Shown here: piece after piece, positions 9,565-19,623 of the stretch
How positions within the stretch are numbered: the first letter of the stretch is position 1
How the letters are laid out: every line of letters begins with the position of its first letter
Assembly (NCBI RefSeq): GCF_020740795.1
Contig: NC_067287.1
Span: 16,383,501 to 16,447,500 of the forward strand
Length of the DNA stretch: 64,000 nt
From: Apus apus
Lineage: Eukaryota; Chordata; Aves; Apodiformes; Apodidae
Reading direction: 5' to 3'
Position numbers and translations under genes: made by a program
The notes under the pieces: generated by a model
The model's input: the letters and a program-made list of their open reading frames with translations, nothing else
Told to the model about the DNA's origin: nothing
Database searches by the model: none

Positions 9565-12500
9565 ATGTCGGGATCAGGCCCAGCCATGGCGTCACTAGAG
9601 CCAGGTGAGCCCCATGACATGTGGGTCCCCCCATGCCTCCTTTCTTCCTCTAAGACCCCCCTCCCCTAAGAATTCCTCCCCAGGACCCCTGCCTTTGCTC
9701 CCCCTTCCCTATAAGCATGTTTCTCCCAGCCTGTCCTAGATTCCCCACCTGCCCCATCCTCTGTTCACCCAAGCCCACCCATGATTCACCCATGCTACCA
9801 GGATGTGGGTGAGCTGTGGGAGGATTGAGACTGGTACCAGGCTCTTATCCCCTTCTCCATGCTCACCCTGCAGCAGGACCTAGGGCAGGGTCTCCTCCTG
9901 TCTTTCCTGCCCAGAAATGCACTTGGCTCTTGCACTGGTGAAGATTGGGCTGGGACCAGAAGTTTTTAGGGACACCTGAGCTGGATGTGGCATCTGTCAC
10001 CTTTGGGTAGCCACTGACATCCCCAATATAGCCACCCTCATGGCCCTCTTGGAAAAATGGGCCTCATCCCTCATGGGGTTCACTGGGCAGGGGCAGGTGG
10101 GACTGGGAGGAAGCCAGGGCTGCCAGCCACCTATGTCCTTGCCCTTGGTGAGCTGCGACCTCGCCTCCTCCTCTTTCTCTCACCCCCAGGCCTCACCGGG
10201 TCCCTGAACCAGGGCCAAGCCCAGACTTACAGCACCGGCGGGAGCCCCGTGCCCCTGCAGCGCCCTGACACCCGGGACCAGACCCACCTGGACAAACTCA
10301 TCAGCATCCCCAAGGATGGAGGGGTAGGTGCTGCCGGGCTGGCAGCTCCCTCTGAGGGTGGGCAGAGACAGGGCGGGGGGCAGTACCAGGGGTGGGGTTG
10401 GCACAGGGTTACGGCACGGGGGGGAGGGGGGGAAGACATGCCCAGCCAGTCCCAGCAGGTGGAAGGGAGAGGAAAAGGGATGGAGGTTCCCCGGCAAGGA
10501 CAGGTGGTAAAAGCAAGGCTTGGCAGTGGGATCCCATAGGGTGCAATTAACGCTGCCTGACAGCACCGGGAGACCTCTGAAAATTTCTGTCCCCATGTGG
10601 GATGGGGGTCTCTCCGCCCCCAGCGCTGCTGCTAACCAAGAGGGGCTGGGAGGGCAGCAGTTCCACCCCCGAAGCAGGCAGAAGAAACATCCTCCAGGTG
10701 TGAAATGCAACTGCGCAGGCAGCACAGGGCTTACCAGCAACGGGCTAGAGGGGACTGGGAGTGCAACTGGGAGGCAATGGTTTTGAATGGGAGCTCCTAG
10801 CTCTGACCTGCTGCCTCGTCCCAGCCTGGTTTCAGCTTTAGGAAACTCTGGGCTTTCACCGGTCCCGGTTTCCTCATGAGCATCGCTTACCTGGACCCTG
10901 GCAACGTGGAGTCGGATCTGCAGTGTGGGGCAGTCGCAGGGTTCAAGGTGAGCCCCAGGCCCCTCTGGCCCCCTGGGTCAGGAAGCCGCCGGGTGTTTTG
11001 CAACTCCTCCTGTGCCAACGGCCACCAGCCCCAGAGCAAGCCAGCTTCCCCAGCCCTGGGAGTGGAAAGGAACAGAGGGGCCCTTGGCATTGGGGGAAAG
11101 CACCCAGGGGTGTGGGTGGGCCACCCCTGGCTGGGGTGGGGGCTGGGGACCACAGAATTATAGAATTATTTTATTTGGAAAAAATCTTTAAGAGCATCAA
11201 GTCCAACCGTTAACCCAGCACTGCCAAGTCCACCACTAAACCATGTCCCCAGGCACCACATCTACACATCTTTTAGATATCTCCAGGGATGGGGACTCCA
11301 GCACTTCCCTGGGTAGCTTGTTCCAGTGCTTGATAACCCCTTCAGTGAAGAAATTTTACCTAATATCTCATCTAAACCTCCCCTGGCCCAACTTGAAGCC
11401 ATTTCCTCTTGCTCTATCATTTGTTACTTGGGAGAAGAGACCAACACCCAGGTAGCTACAACCTCCTTTCAGGTAGCTGTAGAGAGTAGTAAGGTCTCTC
11501 CTCAGCCTCCTTTTGTCCAGGCTAAACAACCCCAGTTGCGCTCTAGACCCTTCACCACCAGACCACTTCCAGCCCTTCAAGGCTTCTCTTTCCCCTGTCC
11601 CTGGGCTGCCTGACAACCTTGCTGGGAGCCCCATGCAGCCAGAGCCTGCCCGGTGCCCAGCCCCTGCTTCCTCCCTCCCTCCTGTCCTCCCAGCTGCTGT
11701 GGGTGCTGCTGTGGGCCACCATCCTGGGGCTGCTGTGCCAGCGCCTGGCCATCCGGCTGGGCGTGGTGACGGGGAAGGACCTGGCCGAGATTTGCTACCT
11801 CTATTACCCCAAGGTGAGCAGCCACGGGGAGCCCCCCTGGGGGGGTGACAGCTCGAGGGTATGTCACACTTGGGCTTGTGGCAGTCCTGGCAGGGACTGG
11901 GGGGCAGGACTGTTTAGGGGAAGGATGGAGAAGTGCACGAAGATGCTGTGAGAGCCCCCATCCTAGGGGGTCCCCAAAGTGTCCCAGTCCCAGTGCCCCC
12001 CACCTAGCACTCACAAACCATTGTGAAACAGGGGCCCAGGGGAGGTGGAAGGAAAGCAGCTGCCTAGGTGTCCTGGTCTGATTTGAGGACACTTGAGCAT
12101 GTCCCCCAGGGGGGGGTAAGCTCAGGTGTCAGGGCAGTGACACGCAGCCAAGACACTGGGCAAACCCGGGCACAGGTGTGCAGGGAGCTGGGGTGCTCAG
12201 GGGACATCACATGGCAAAGGAGGGGGGGGAGCTAAGGCCAATCCTGATAGGGTTGAAAAAGCATTGAGGTGTTGGACTGAATGACAGGTCCCTAGGAGGG
12301 CTGGATATGTCCCTCTACCTGACCCACCATCATACCCAGACATCTGGGTCCTAGCCCACTGAGAAATGGGGAGGGGGGCAGGCTGGGATTTAGGATCCAT
12401 CTTGCACCCTGTGGCATGGGAGAGGCTGGAGGGTCTCCCTGGGTCTCCATGCTGCTCTGGGTGGCCTGCCACAGCCTGGGGACATGGACAGTGGCCTCCA

Positions 12501-15500
12501 CCCTGCAGAGTGTGCCCACCCAGCCAGGGCTCAGGTGCCTCACCACACCCTGGCCCCTCCAGGTGCCCCGCATGCTGCTATGGCTCATGATAGAGCTCGC
12601 CATCATCGGCTCCGACATGCAGGAGGTGATCGGGACAGCCATCGCCTTCAGTCTGCTCTCGGCTGGCCGGTGAGCCGTCCCACGGGGGCCTCCCAGCTCT
12701 CCCCATGGCCCCAATCCACCAAGGGACGTTGTGTCTAATGCTCCCCCTTGCCATCCTGCAGCATCCCCCTCTGGGGTGGGGTCCTCATCACCATCGTGGA
12801 CACCCTCTTCTTCCTCTTTCTTGACAAGTACGGTAAGTTACGTGGTGTGGGGATGGGGGAGATGCTTGCCTGGGCAGCCCTGGCACTGATGTGGCACTGG
12901 TGTCCCCTGCTCTGTCCCACCCCATTTCTTGAACCCTCTAGGGCTCCGCAAACTGGAAGCTTTCTTTGGTCTTCTCATCACCATCATGGCCCTGACCTTT
13001 GGCTACGAGGTGAGAGGGGGAGCTGGGGACACCCTTTTCCCTGCAGGGTGCTGGCAGGGGATCCTCATAGGGCATCCCCGCTGGCACCGGGTTACAACAA
13101 TGGGAATACCAGCTCACAGTGCCCCTTCCCACTTGTCCCCAGTACGTGGTGGTGAGACCGAATCAGGTGGAGGTGTTGAAGGGCATTTTCCTGCCCTACT
13201 GCCCAGGCTGCGGGCGAGAGGAGCTGCTCCAGGCCGTGGGCATTGTTGGCGCCATCATTATGCCCCATAATATCTTCCTCCACTCCTCCTTGGTCAAGGT
13301 GAGATGAGGGCACTGCTATCTCAGGGTGTCTCAGGGGACACTTGGTAGGGACCAGCTGGTCCTGGCTGTGGGATGATTCCAGGGGTGCCTGCCTGATCCC
13401 ATGGCACTCATGTCATCTGCCATGCGCAGACACGTGCGATTGACCGGTCCAAGAAGGAGGCAGTGCAGGAGGCCAACATGTATTTCCTGACTGAGTCCTG
13501 CCTGGCCCTCTTTGTCTCTTTCCTCATCAACCTCTTTGTCATGGCTGTCTTTGGTGAGGCGTTCTACCACCAGCAAAACAAGGATGTGGTGAGTGTCACT
13601 TTGTGCCTAAGGGGAGGTGACAGTTGTGTCCAACTGTGGAGACAGGCAGGGCAAGCATCCCTTGGAGAGTGGGTGTCCTTGTCCCTGAGACATGGTGTGG
13701 GCTCCCACGGTGTCTGTGGGGGCTACTTGGTGGCCATCCCATTCATGCCCACTTTGCCTTGCAGCACAACAAGTGCATCAACAGCAGCATCAGCCGCTAC
13801 ACCAGCATCTTCCCCGACAACAACGAGACAGTCTCTGTAGATATCTACCAGGGGGTGAGTGGTCCTGGGCTGTGGCCAGCAGGCACCAGTACCCATCTGG
13901 GAGATGTAAAGCTCCCCTGCTGACCCCTACTCCAGGGGCTGCAAAGACCCCACTGGAAGACTGGAAGCTGATTGGGGTGGGACTTCGGGGTCTCCATGCG
14001 AATGTTCCCATACAGGGTGTCATCCTGGGCTGCTATTTTGGAGCAGTGGCACTGTACATCTGGGCCATCGGGATCCTGGCAGCAGGGCAGAGCTCCACAA
14101 TGACCGGGACCTACGCGGGACAGTTCGTCATGGAGGTGAGGGACGGAGATGCTGGCCCTCGCCCCCAACAGGTGCAGTTAGTAGGGAGGGGAATCGAGGA
14201 TGGGAGGTCCTTGGGGCACACTCCCTCCCCCGCGTATTTGGCAGAGTCAATTGCCCCACATTCCTGCAGGGAGCTGGGCATCGGGGCATTGCCCACTCGG
14301 CAGGTGGTAGCTTGCTGGTACTGGGGTTCCCCGGTCCCCAGGAGGTGGGATGAGGACGGTGCCCACCCATTGCCGCGGTGCAGCCACCGCTACCCGCCGT
14401 GACACCCAGAGGCACTCTGTGTTTCTCTCATGAGCTCGTTTGCTTAATGAGCTGCAGCTGACACCTAGCGGGGCGCGGCAGCGCCTGCAAGGGACTGCTC
14501 AGCGCCCTGGCACACAGAGAAGGGAGGGATGCCCCCCATGTTCCTCCGAGCCAGGATCTGGGGGGACCGGAGCTGTGTCCTGGGCAGGGCGAGGGGCAAG
14601 GGCGCAGGTTTCGCTGTGTTCCCAGGGCTTCCTGCAGCTCCGCTGGTCCCGCTTCGCCCGGGTGGTCTTCACCCGCTCCTTTGCCATCCTGCCCACCGTT
14701 TTTGTGGCTGCCTTCAAGGACGTCAGCCACCTGACAAGCATGAACGACCTGCTCAACGTCCTCCAGAGCATCCTGGTAAGGTGGAGACCATCGCCTGCCC
14801 CCCAACAGCCTGACCCCACAACTTCATCCCCCTCACCCAGCTCTCCTTTCAGCTGCCCTTTGCCGTCTTGCCCGTCCTCACCTTCACCAGCCTGCGCCCA
14901 CTGATGCAGGACTTCACCAACGGCCTGTGAGTGCCAGGGTGGGAGGAAGGCAGAAGGGGACAGAGCAGGGTGCTCCAGCTGCAAGCATCCTCCTTTTGGC
15001 CCATCCTGCCCTCTAAACCATGTTGTGGGGGCAGTTGGTGCATGGGTATAGGGTCGGGGGTGGGTGTGTGTGTGGGATGTTCAACCTCACATGCCCACAG
15101 CAGCAAGATCAGGACAGACTGTGCTCTCTATCCTCATCTTGATGTCTCGTCCCTGCCACAAGTCTTCAGCATTCCCCTGACACTGCCAGCCCAGCATTCA
15201 CAGGGCGGCAAAAACCCACCCCTAGAGCCCCATCGTAGGGGTGTAGTATAGTGACAGGGTGCAGAGATGTCCTGGTTGGGATCTTGCTCACCTACAACCC
15301 CAGATCCCCCAGATCACTGTGCCCCCTGGCACAGTGGGGGATCTGCCCTGGTACTAATGTCACTCCCCTGCCCACAGCCCCTGGAAGGTGCTGATGACCC
15401 TCATCACAGCGCTGGTCTGTACCATCAACATCTACTTCGTGGTGGATTTTCTGCCCTCGCTGCGGAGCCTGGGGTACTACATCCCCCTGAGCCTGCTGCT

Positions 15501-15746
15501 GGCTGCCTACGTGGCTTTTGTCGCCTACCTGGTAGGGCTGGCACTGTGGGAAGGGGTAGCTGGGTGAGGGACGGCTGCCTGGGGGGCTGTGTCCCCCATG
15601 GGTGCCCATCGGCCGAACATCTTTGCCTCCCACAGATCTGGACTTGCAGCATCGCGCATGGAGCCAGGTTCCTTGCACATGGCCACCACAGCCGGTTCAG
15701 CTTCGGTGTCTCCCTCGATCCGCCAGTGCTGGCAGGGACCCGGTGA
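9565..15746 (+). CDS. SLC11A1: SLC11A1 (NRAMP1), proton-coupled divalent metal transporter, 15 exons
   Basis: Coding exons: 9565-9604, 10190-10323, 10825-10947, 11694-11813, 12563-12669, 12762-12832, 12942-13009, 13143-13298, 13430-13588, 13765-13854, 14016-14135, 14626-14775, 14853-14926, 15378-15531, 15636-15746; total 558 aa (chicken about 555). The protein pumps Fe2+/Mn2+ out of macrophage phagosomes and limits intracellular bacteria. The two metal-site motifs are intact: DPGN at 82-85 in TM1 and MPHN at 261-264 in TM6. The conserved transport loop after TM8 ([16 protein letters not shown]) is complete, and about 12 membrane segments are expected. G180, in TM4 ([11 protein letters not shown]), aligns by my count with mouse G169, whose change to Asp causes infection susceptibility, so this allele has the resistant-type residue. 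No canonical AATAAA was seen soon after the stop. A CR1 sits in intron 3. Confidence 0.95.
11152..11575 (-). mobile_element. CR1 LINE 3' fragment in SLC11A1 intron 3
   Basis: Read on the minus strand, the element ends in the octamer-type tail (AATTCTATAATTCTGTG), preceded by the well-known CR1 3'UTR text about summarised spot words such as GTTGGACTTGATGCTC and GGTCTCTTCTCCCAAGTAAC. It is 5' truncated and has a small internal gap near 11535. It inserted antisense to SLC11A1 and ends about 120 bp before the exon 4 acceptor. Divergence from the consensus I remember looks moderate. Confidence 0.85.
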
Positions 15747-16049
15747 CAGACTCCGTCCCCTCTTACTGTCGTCCCTCCCGCCCCCCTGCCCAGCACAGCC
15801 CCCCGCTGCGGGCACTGATTTGAGGCCGCGCCCTGGGAATTACGTTCTGCCTAGAAGCGCACCCAGCAAGGAAGGGGTTAACTGTCGGGCAGACGTTCCA
15901 CAACCTTTTAATGTTTCCGTCCCTGCCCCCCGCAAGTTCAGGGGGGCTGTGCTGGTCCACGCTGGATGCTGCGGGGGAGGAAGCAGCGGGAGGTGTCCCC
16001 AGCCCTTGTCGCAGAGGCTTCAGTGATTGAGCCGCCCCGGAGACCTTCC
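15747..16049 (+). other. SLC11A1: SLC11A1 3' untranslated region
   Basis: The sequence after the TGA stop has no AATAAA or ATTAAA in the first 300 bp; the nearest AT-rich spot is CTTTTAATG near 15905. The 3' end therefore cannot be fixed from the sequence. Confidence 0.35.
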
Positions 16050-16082
16050 CTCCTCATTAGTGCCAGGAACCGTCGGTCCCTA

Positions 16083-16142
16083 GGACCGCTAATTACCGCC
16101 CGGGACCGCTAATCACCTCTCGGGACCGCTAATCATCATCCC
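16083..16142. repeat. Three 20-bp tandem units with TAAT core
   Basis: GGACCGCTAAT recurs at 16083, 16103 and 16123, a strict 20-bp period, with the remainder of each unit varying (TACCGCCC, CACCTCTC, CATCATCC). Each unit carries a TAAT homeodomain core. A more decayed related unit may precede at about 16066. Confidence 0.75.
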
Positions 16143-16901
16143 TCCCCATCCGAGGGTGGCGGGGCCAGCCCCAGCGGAGTCGGGGCCACCAGTCCCGCTG
16201 CCCGGCACCGGCCCCAGCCTGTGGACCGGACGGGCCGGAGCTACACGGGTGGCTCCTAAACTCGGGGCGGGAAGGAGGGGGCGGCTCATAAGTAGCATGT
16301 TTGTGACCTGGCCTCAGCCTCGCTACTACTGCGCGCCCCGAGGCGGGGACCCTCCATGGCCGCCCCCCGTGCCCCAAACCGAGCACTTTGCCCCGGGCTG
16401 AGGGGTTCGGCGGGGGTCTGCATAAACCCACGCGTGGCCGTGGGAGTAGGGGATTTGGGGCTTAACCCCAGCCCTTTGCATTCCCTCGAGAAGGGGTGGG
16501 GGGCCCCCACCAACCCCTCCCCGCCCCGGATGCCCCGTTTCCCGCCTGCCGGCCCCGCCGGATGCGGGGCAGCTCGGGGCCCCCCCAGGGGTGACAGTCG
16601 GTGCCCCAAGGCCCGAACCCCGGGTGGGGGGGGTCCCGAGGGCTTCGCCCCCCGTCGCGGCCCGAACTTGCGAGACGCTCCCTGGCTGTTTCAAGGCTCC
16701 CCCCGCTTCCCAGCACCCCCCCCACACCCCAAAAAATCCCTCTTCCCAAACCAGGCTGATCGGGGGGCTGAGGAGATTGGAATTTAAGGGGGGGACGAAC
16801 CCCACCCCTGCCCGTGCTTCCCCCCCCGGCCCCTTTCACCGGGCAGGGACCCCCTCCCTGCTCCCGGGGGCCGCACTTGTTTATGTGAAGAATTTCCCCT
16901 T

Positions 16902-16911
16902 CCTTAAAAGG
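16902..16911. promoter_or_regulatory. Perfect CArG box
   Basis: CCTTAAAAGG matches the SRF consensus CC(A/T)6GG exactly. It lies in the orphan CpG island, 2.7 kb upstream of the CTDSP1 start codon. A second perfect CArG lies close to CTDSP1 at 19425. Confidence 0.5.
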
Positions 16912-17150
16912 GCGATGCCCGTCGGAGGGGCGGTGCCTCCCCCCGCCACCGCGTTGGCCCGGCCTCGGGTGGCTGGAAGGAGGAGCCAGAGCGGTGGGGC
17001 CCACCGAAAGGCGGGGCCGTCCCCTCCTTCGCCGGGGCTGCCAGGGGCTGTGGGGAGAAGTAGCAGGAACCGCTCTCTAGCACGGTACCTTCCCCAGACT
17101 GGGGTGCCCCTGCCGGAGGGGGCCATCAGGGACTGGGAGGGCCGGAGGTC

Positions 17151-19200
17151 TGGGAGATGCTGGGGTCTGCAGAGTGCAGGGACCAGCTCAACGGCTTATT
17201 TTGCGGTGGCAGAGGTCACTGGGTCTGTGCCTGCGGGGATCACTTTTCTCTGGCCAGGAGTCCCAGCCCAGGGCACCCCTATCTCGGGGGCACCTAACTG
17301 GCCTGGGTCTTAGCAGGAGGTGTTCAGCCACAGGCCCCAGCCACAAGGCAGCAGTTGGTGGGACAGAGCTCCCGTGGCCATGGTTAGCTTGTGGGAACAG
17401 GGAAAGCATCTGGGACCCCAGCCTGGGGACAGTGGGGTCACACAGAGAAGTCCCTCAGTGACCACCCATGGTAGCCCAGTGCTTTTCTGCCCTGTGCCCA
17501 CAGCCCGTGCACCTAGCTGGGTTCTGCCTGTTCCTGGCCTGGGGGTACAGGATGAGGAGGTCCCTAAAGCTCCATATCCCCAGGTTGTCCCACAACCCCA
17601 GGATGTGGACAACTTCCTCCTGAGCTCCCCAGCTGCCCGGTCTACCCCTGAGCAGGCAGCAAAGCTGGAAGCGATGCTCCAACTGCTGCTACAGGCAGCT
17701 GGCCTGCAGATTTTCCTAATTACATTAATTAGAAGACAAGCAGGGCTTGGCTTAGCTGAGGCTGTTGCCTGCGTGTGGCTCATCAGGGAGGGAAGAGGAG
17801 GATTCAGACAGAGAGACAGAGGTCCTGGAGGGGACAGTGTGTGGCCTCCACGGCTGTCCCCATATTAAACAGTGTCCCCTGACACCGCAGGCAGCAGAGC
17901 TCGTCCCAGCCAACCTACCGGGGAGGAGGCAGGCATCCTGCCCGGCCCCACCTGGGCTAAAGGAACAGCACAGGTCAGCCTGAAACAGAGAGTGAAGGAA
18001 GCACAGCCTTTTATTTCCTCTTCCTCGCCCGAGGCAGGGTGGCAGTGCCGGCTGTCTGGCCGGTGAGCCGGCTGCCTCCCTGTCCAGCGCTGCCGAGGGG
18101 TGGGAAACTGAGGCACGATCGCTGCCCACCCTCGGAGCAGACGGAGGGGGTGGCAGGACGCCGTGTCCCGGTTCCCAGCCGCAGCCTGGTTCCTACCGTG
18201 ACTTCCCCCGTCTTCGTGGTGCCGGGATGCCCCGCACAGAGCTGGGAGCTTTTGCACCCCCAGAGTTTCCACCGCCTGCCCGCTCCCGTCGGCCCTGCAG
18301 CATCTTAATTCCCCGGGGATTGTGGAGGGACTTCCCGTCTCCCTACCTCATTTCCCAGAGGGGTCACCGGTGGGCATGTGCTGTGCCCCGTTGTGTCCCA
18401 GGCTGGCAGAGGGTACAGGTTCCCCTTCCAGCCCCGTTCCCCAGGGGTTGCTCCCACCGTACGGGGATGGCTCAGCCCTGGGGAGCCGGAGGGGCAGAGC
18501 GGTCCTCGGGGGGCTGCCGCCGCGGGCATCGCTGCCTCCCAGGTCCCCCCGGGACAGAAATAATGATTTCAGCCTCTGAAGTTCCTAATCCACAGCTGGG
18601 AGAGGTGGAAAGATCACGAGCAAGCTCAGATGGGGCATTTCCAACCTGCTCTGCCCCAGCCTCACGCTCACGGAGGAAGCAGCATCTCCGGCCATCGAGA
18701 CGATGATCAGGACCCGCTGGAAGCCACCGGGGCCGGACGCTGCCCGGGGACCCCATCGCGGTACTGAACTGCCCTGGCAAGGCCCAGCCGGGGCAGGGAA
18801 GGGGCTGGAGGGAGGTAACGGGGGTGACAGTACATGGGGGGCTTAGGGGAGATGAGTTTTCCCGAGGAGATTGATGTATCCTTAAGCTACTGGTAAAAGA
18901 CGTGTTTTTTTTCGGAGAGCACTCGGAGGCAGCCTTCTCCCTAGAGGCAGGAGGGCAGGAATTACAGGGGAGAGTATATATATATATATAAATAGCCCAA
19001 ATAACTGGGCGATGGGAATCCCCCAGCACAGCCTGGCGCCACCAGGTGCAGGGGTCTCTGCTGCCGGGGACACCCAGCACAGGGGCGGCTTCATGTGTCG
19101 GGGGTAGCTGCAAGGGGTCCTTCCCGCTTTCCCTAGGGCTGCCAGCTGGATGGGGGGGTGACACCTGGGATGTGACAATAGAGCCGACCCTGTCTCCGTC
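17151..19200. other. SLC11A1-CTDSP1 intergenic DNA
   Basis: No coding exon or repeat family is recognised. At 17717-17731 two homeodomain-type words lie together (TAATTA then ATTAATTA). At 18974-18991 there is a short (TA)n microsatellite next to AAATAGCCC. The open frames present are not supported by splice sites or protein similarity. Confidence 0.45.
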
Positions 19201-19623
19201 ATCCCTGGACCGGAGGGCTGGCGGCGACCCCCCTGTACGACCCCCACGGCGCAATGGGGTCCTCCCCAATCAAACCTGCCGCGCAGACGCTCTCTCCCCA
19301 CCACCCCAGAAACACCCACCGGTCCCACCTAGTTTCGGCGGGGACCCCCCGCTCCTCCCCCCGCGGGGCGGGAGGCTGGAGGTTGGGAGGAGGAGGAGGA
19401 GAGGGCCCCCACCCCCGGCGTTGCCCTTTTAAGGGGTTCCTTGAAACCGCGCCCGGGTTCCATGTTTGCAGCCCCAGCCCGGGCGGAGGAAACTCCATGT
19501 TGTAACAAAGTTTCCTCCGCGGCGCTGCTCCCGCGCCCACCGCCCCGCGCCGCCGCCGGCCCACGCCCCGCCTCCCCCCCCCCCGACCGGGGGGGGCCGC
19601 CCCCTCCCACCCCCCCGGAGCCC
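19200..19623 (+). promoter_or_regulatory. CTDSP1: CTDSP1 CpG-island promoter and 5' leader
   Basis: This is a CpG-rich stretch directly upstream of the CTDSP1 start codon. It contains a perfect CArG box (CCTTTTAAGG, 19425-19434) and a 12-bp perfect inverted repeat at 19483-19520 with a 14-bp spacer. The CpG island continues through exon 1 into intron 1 as far as about 20750. The transcription start is not determined. Confidence 0.65.
19483..19520. repeat. 12-bp perfect inverted repeat upstream of CTDSP1 ATG
   Basis: The arms are GCGGAGGAAACT (19483-19494) and AGTTTCCTCCGC (19509-19520), separated by 14 bp. Each arm carries an ETS-like GGAA and an IRF-like GAAAC word. If transcribed, it would fold into a strong hairpin 104 nt before the start codon. 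Confidence 0.8.

Larger units (their letters stand above)
16050..17150. promoter_or_regulatory. Orphan CpG island between SLC11A1 and CTDSP1
   Basis: This stretch keeps about 5-7 CpG per 60 bp over much of its length, as high as the PNKD and CTDSP1 promoters, yet it is 2.5-3.5 kb from the CTDSP1 start and no exon is recognised in it. It contains a 20-bp tandem repeat (16083-16142) and a perfect CArG box (16902-16911). It may be a distal CTDSP1 promoter, an enhancer, or the start of a non-coding RNA. Confidence 0.45.

Noticed and set aside
16591-17313. 240-codon frame in the orphan CpG island
   Set aside because: The translation is Pro/Gly/Arg-rich without any recognisable domain, and no splice sites support an exon.
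18974-18991. (TA)n tract as a TATA box for an unknown gene
   Set aside because: It is a plain dinucleotide repeat, and no exon or start signal follows it.
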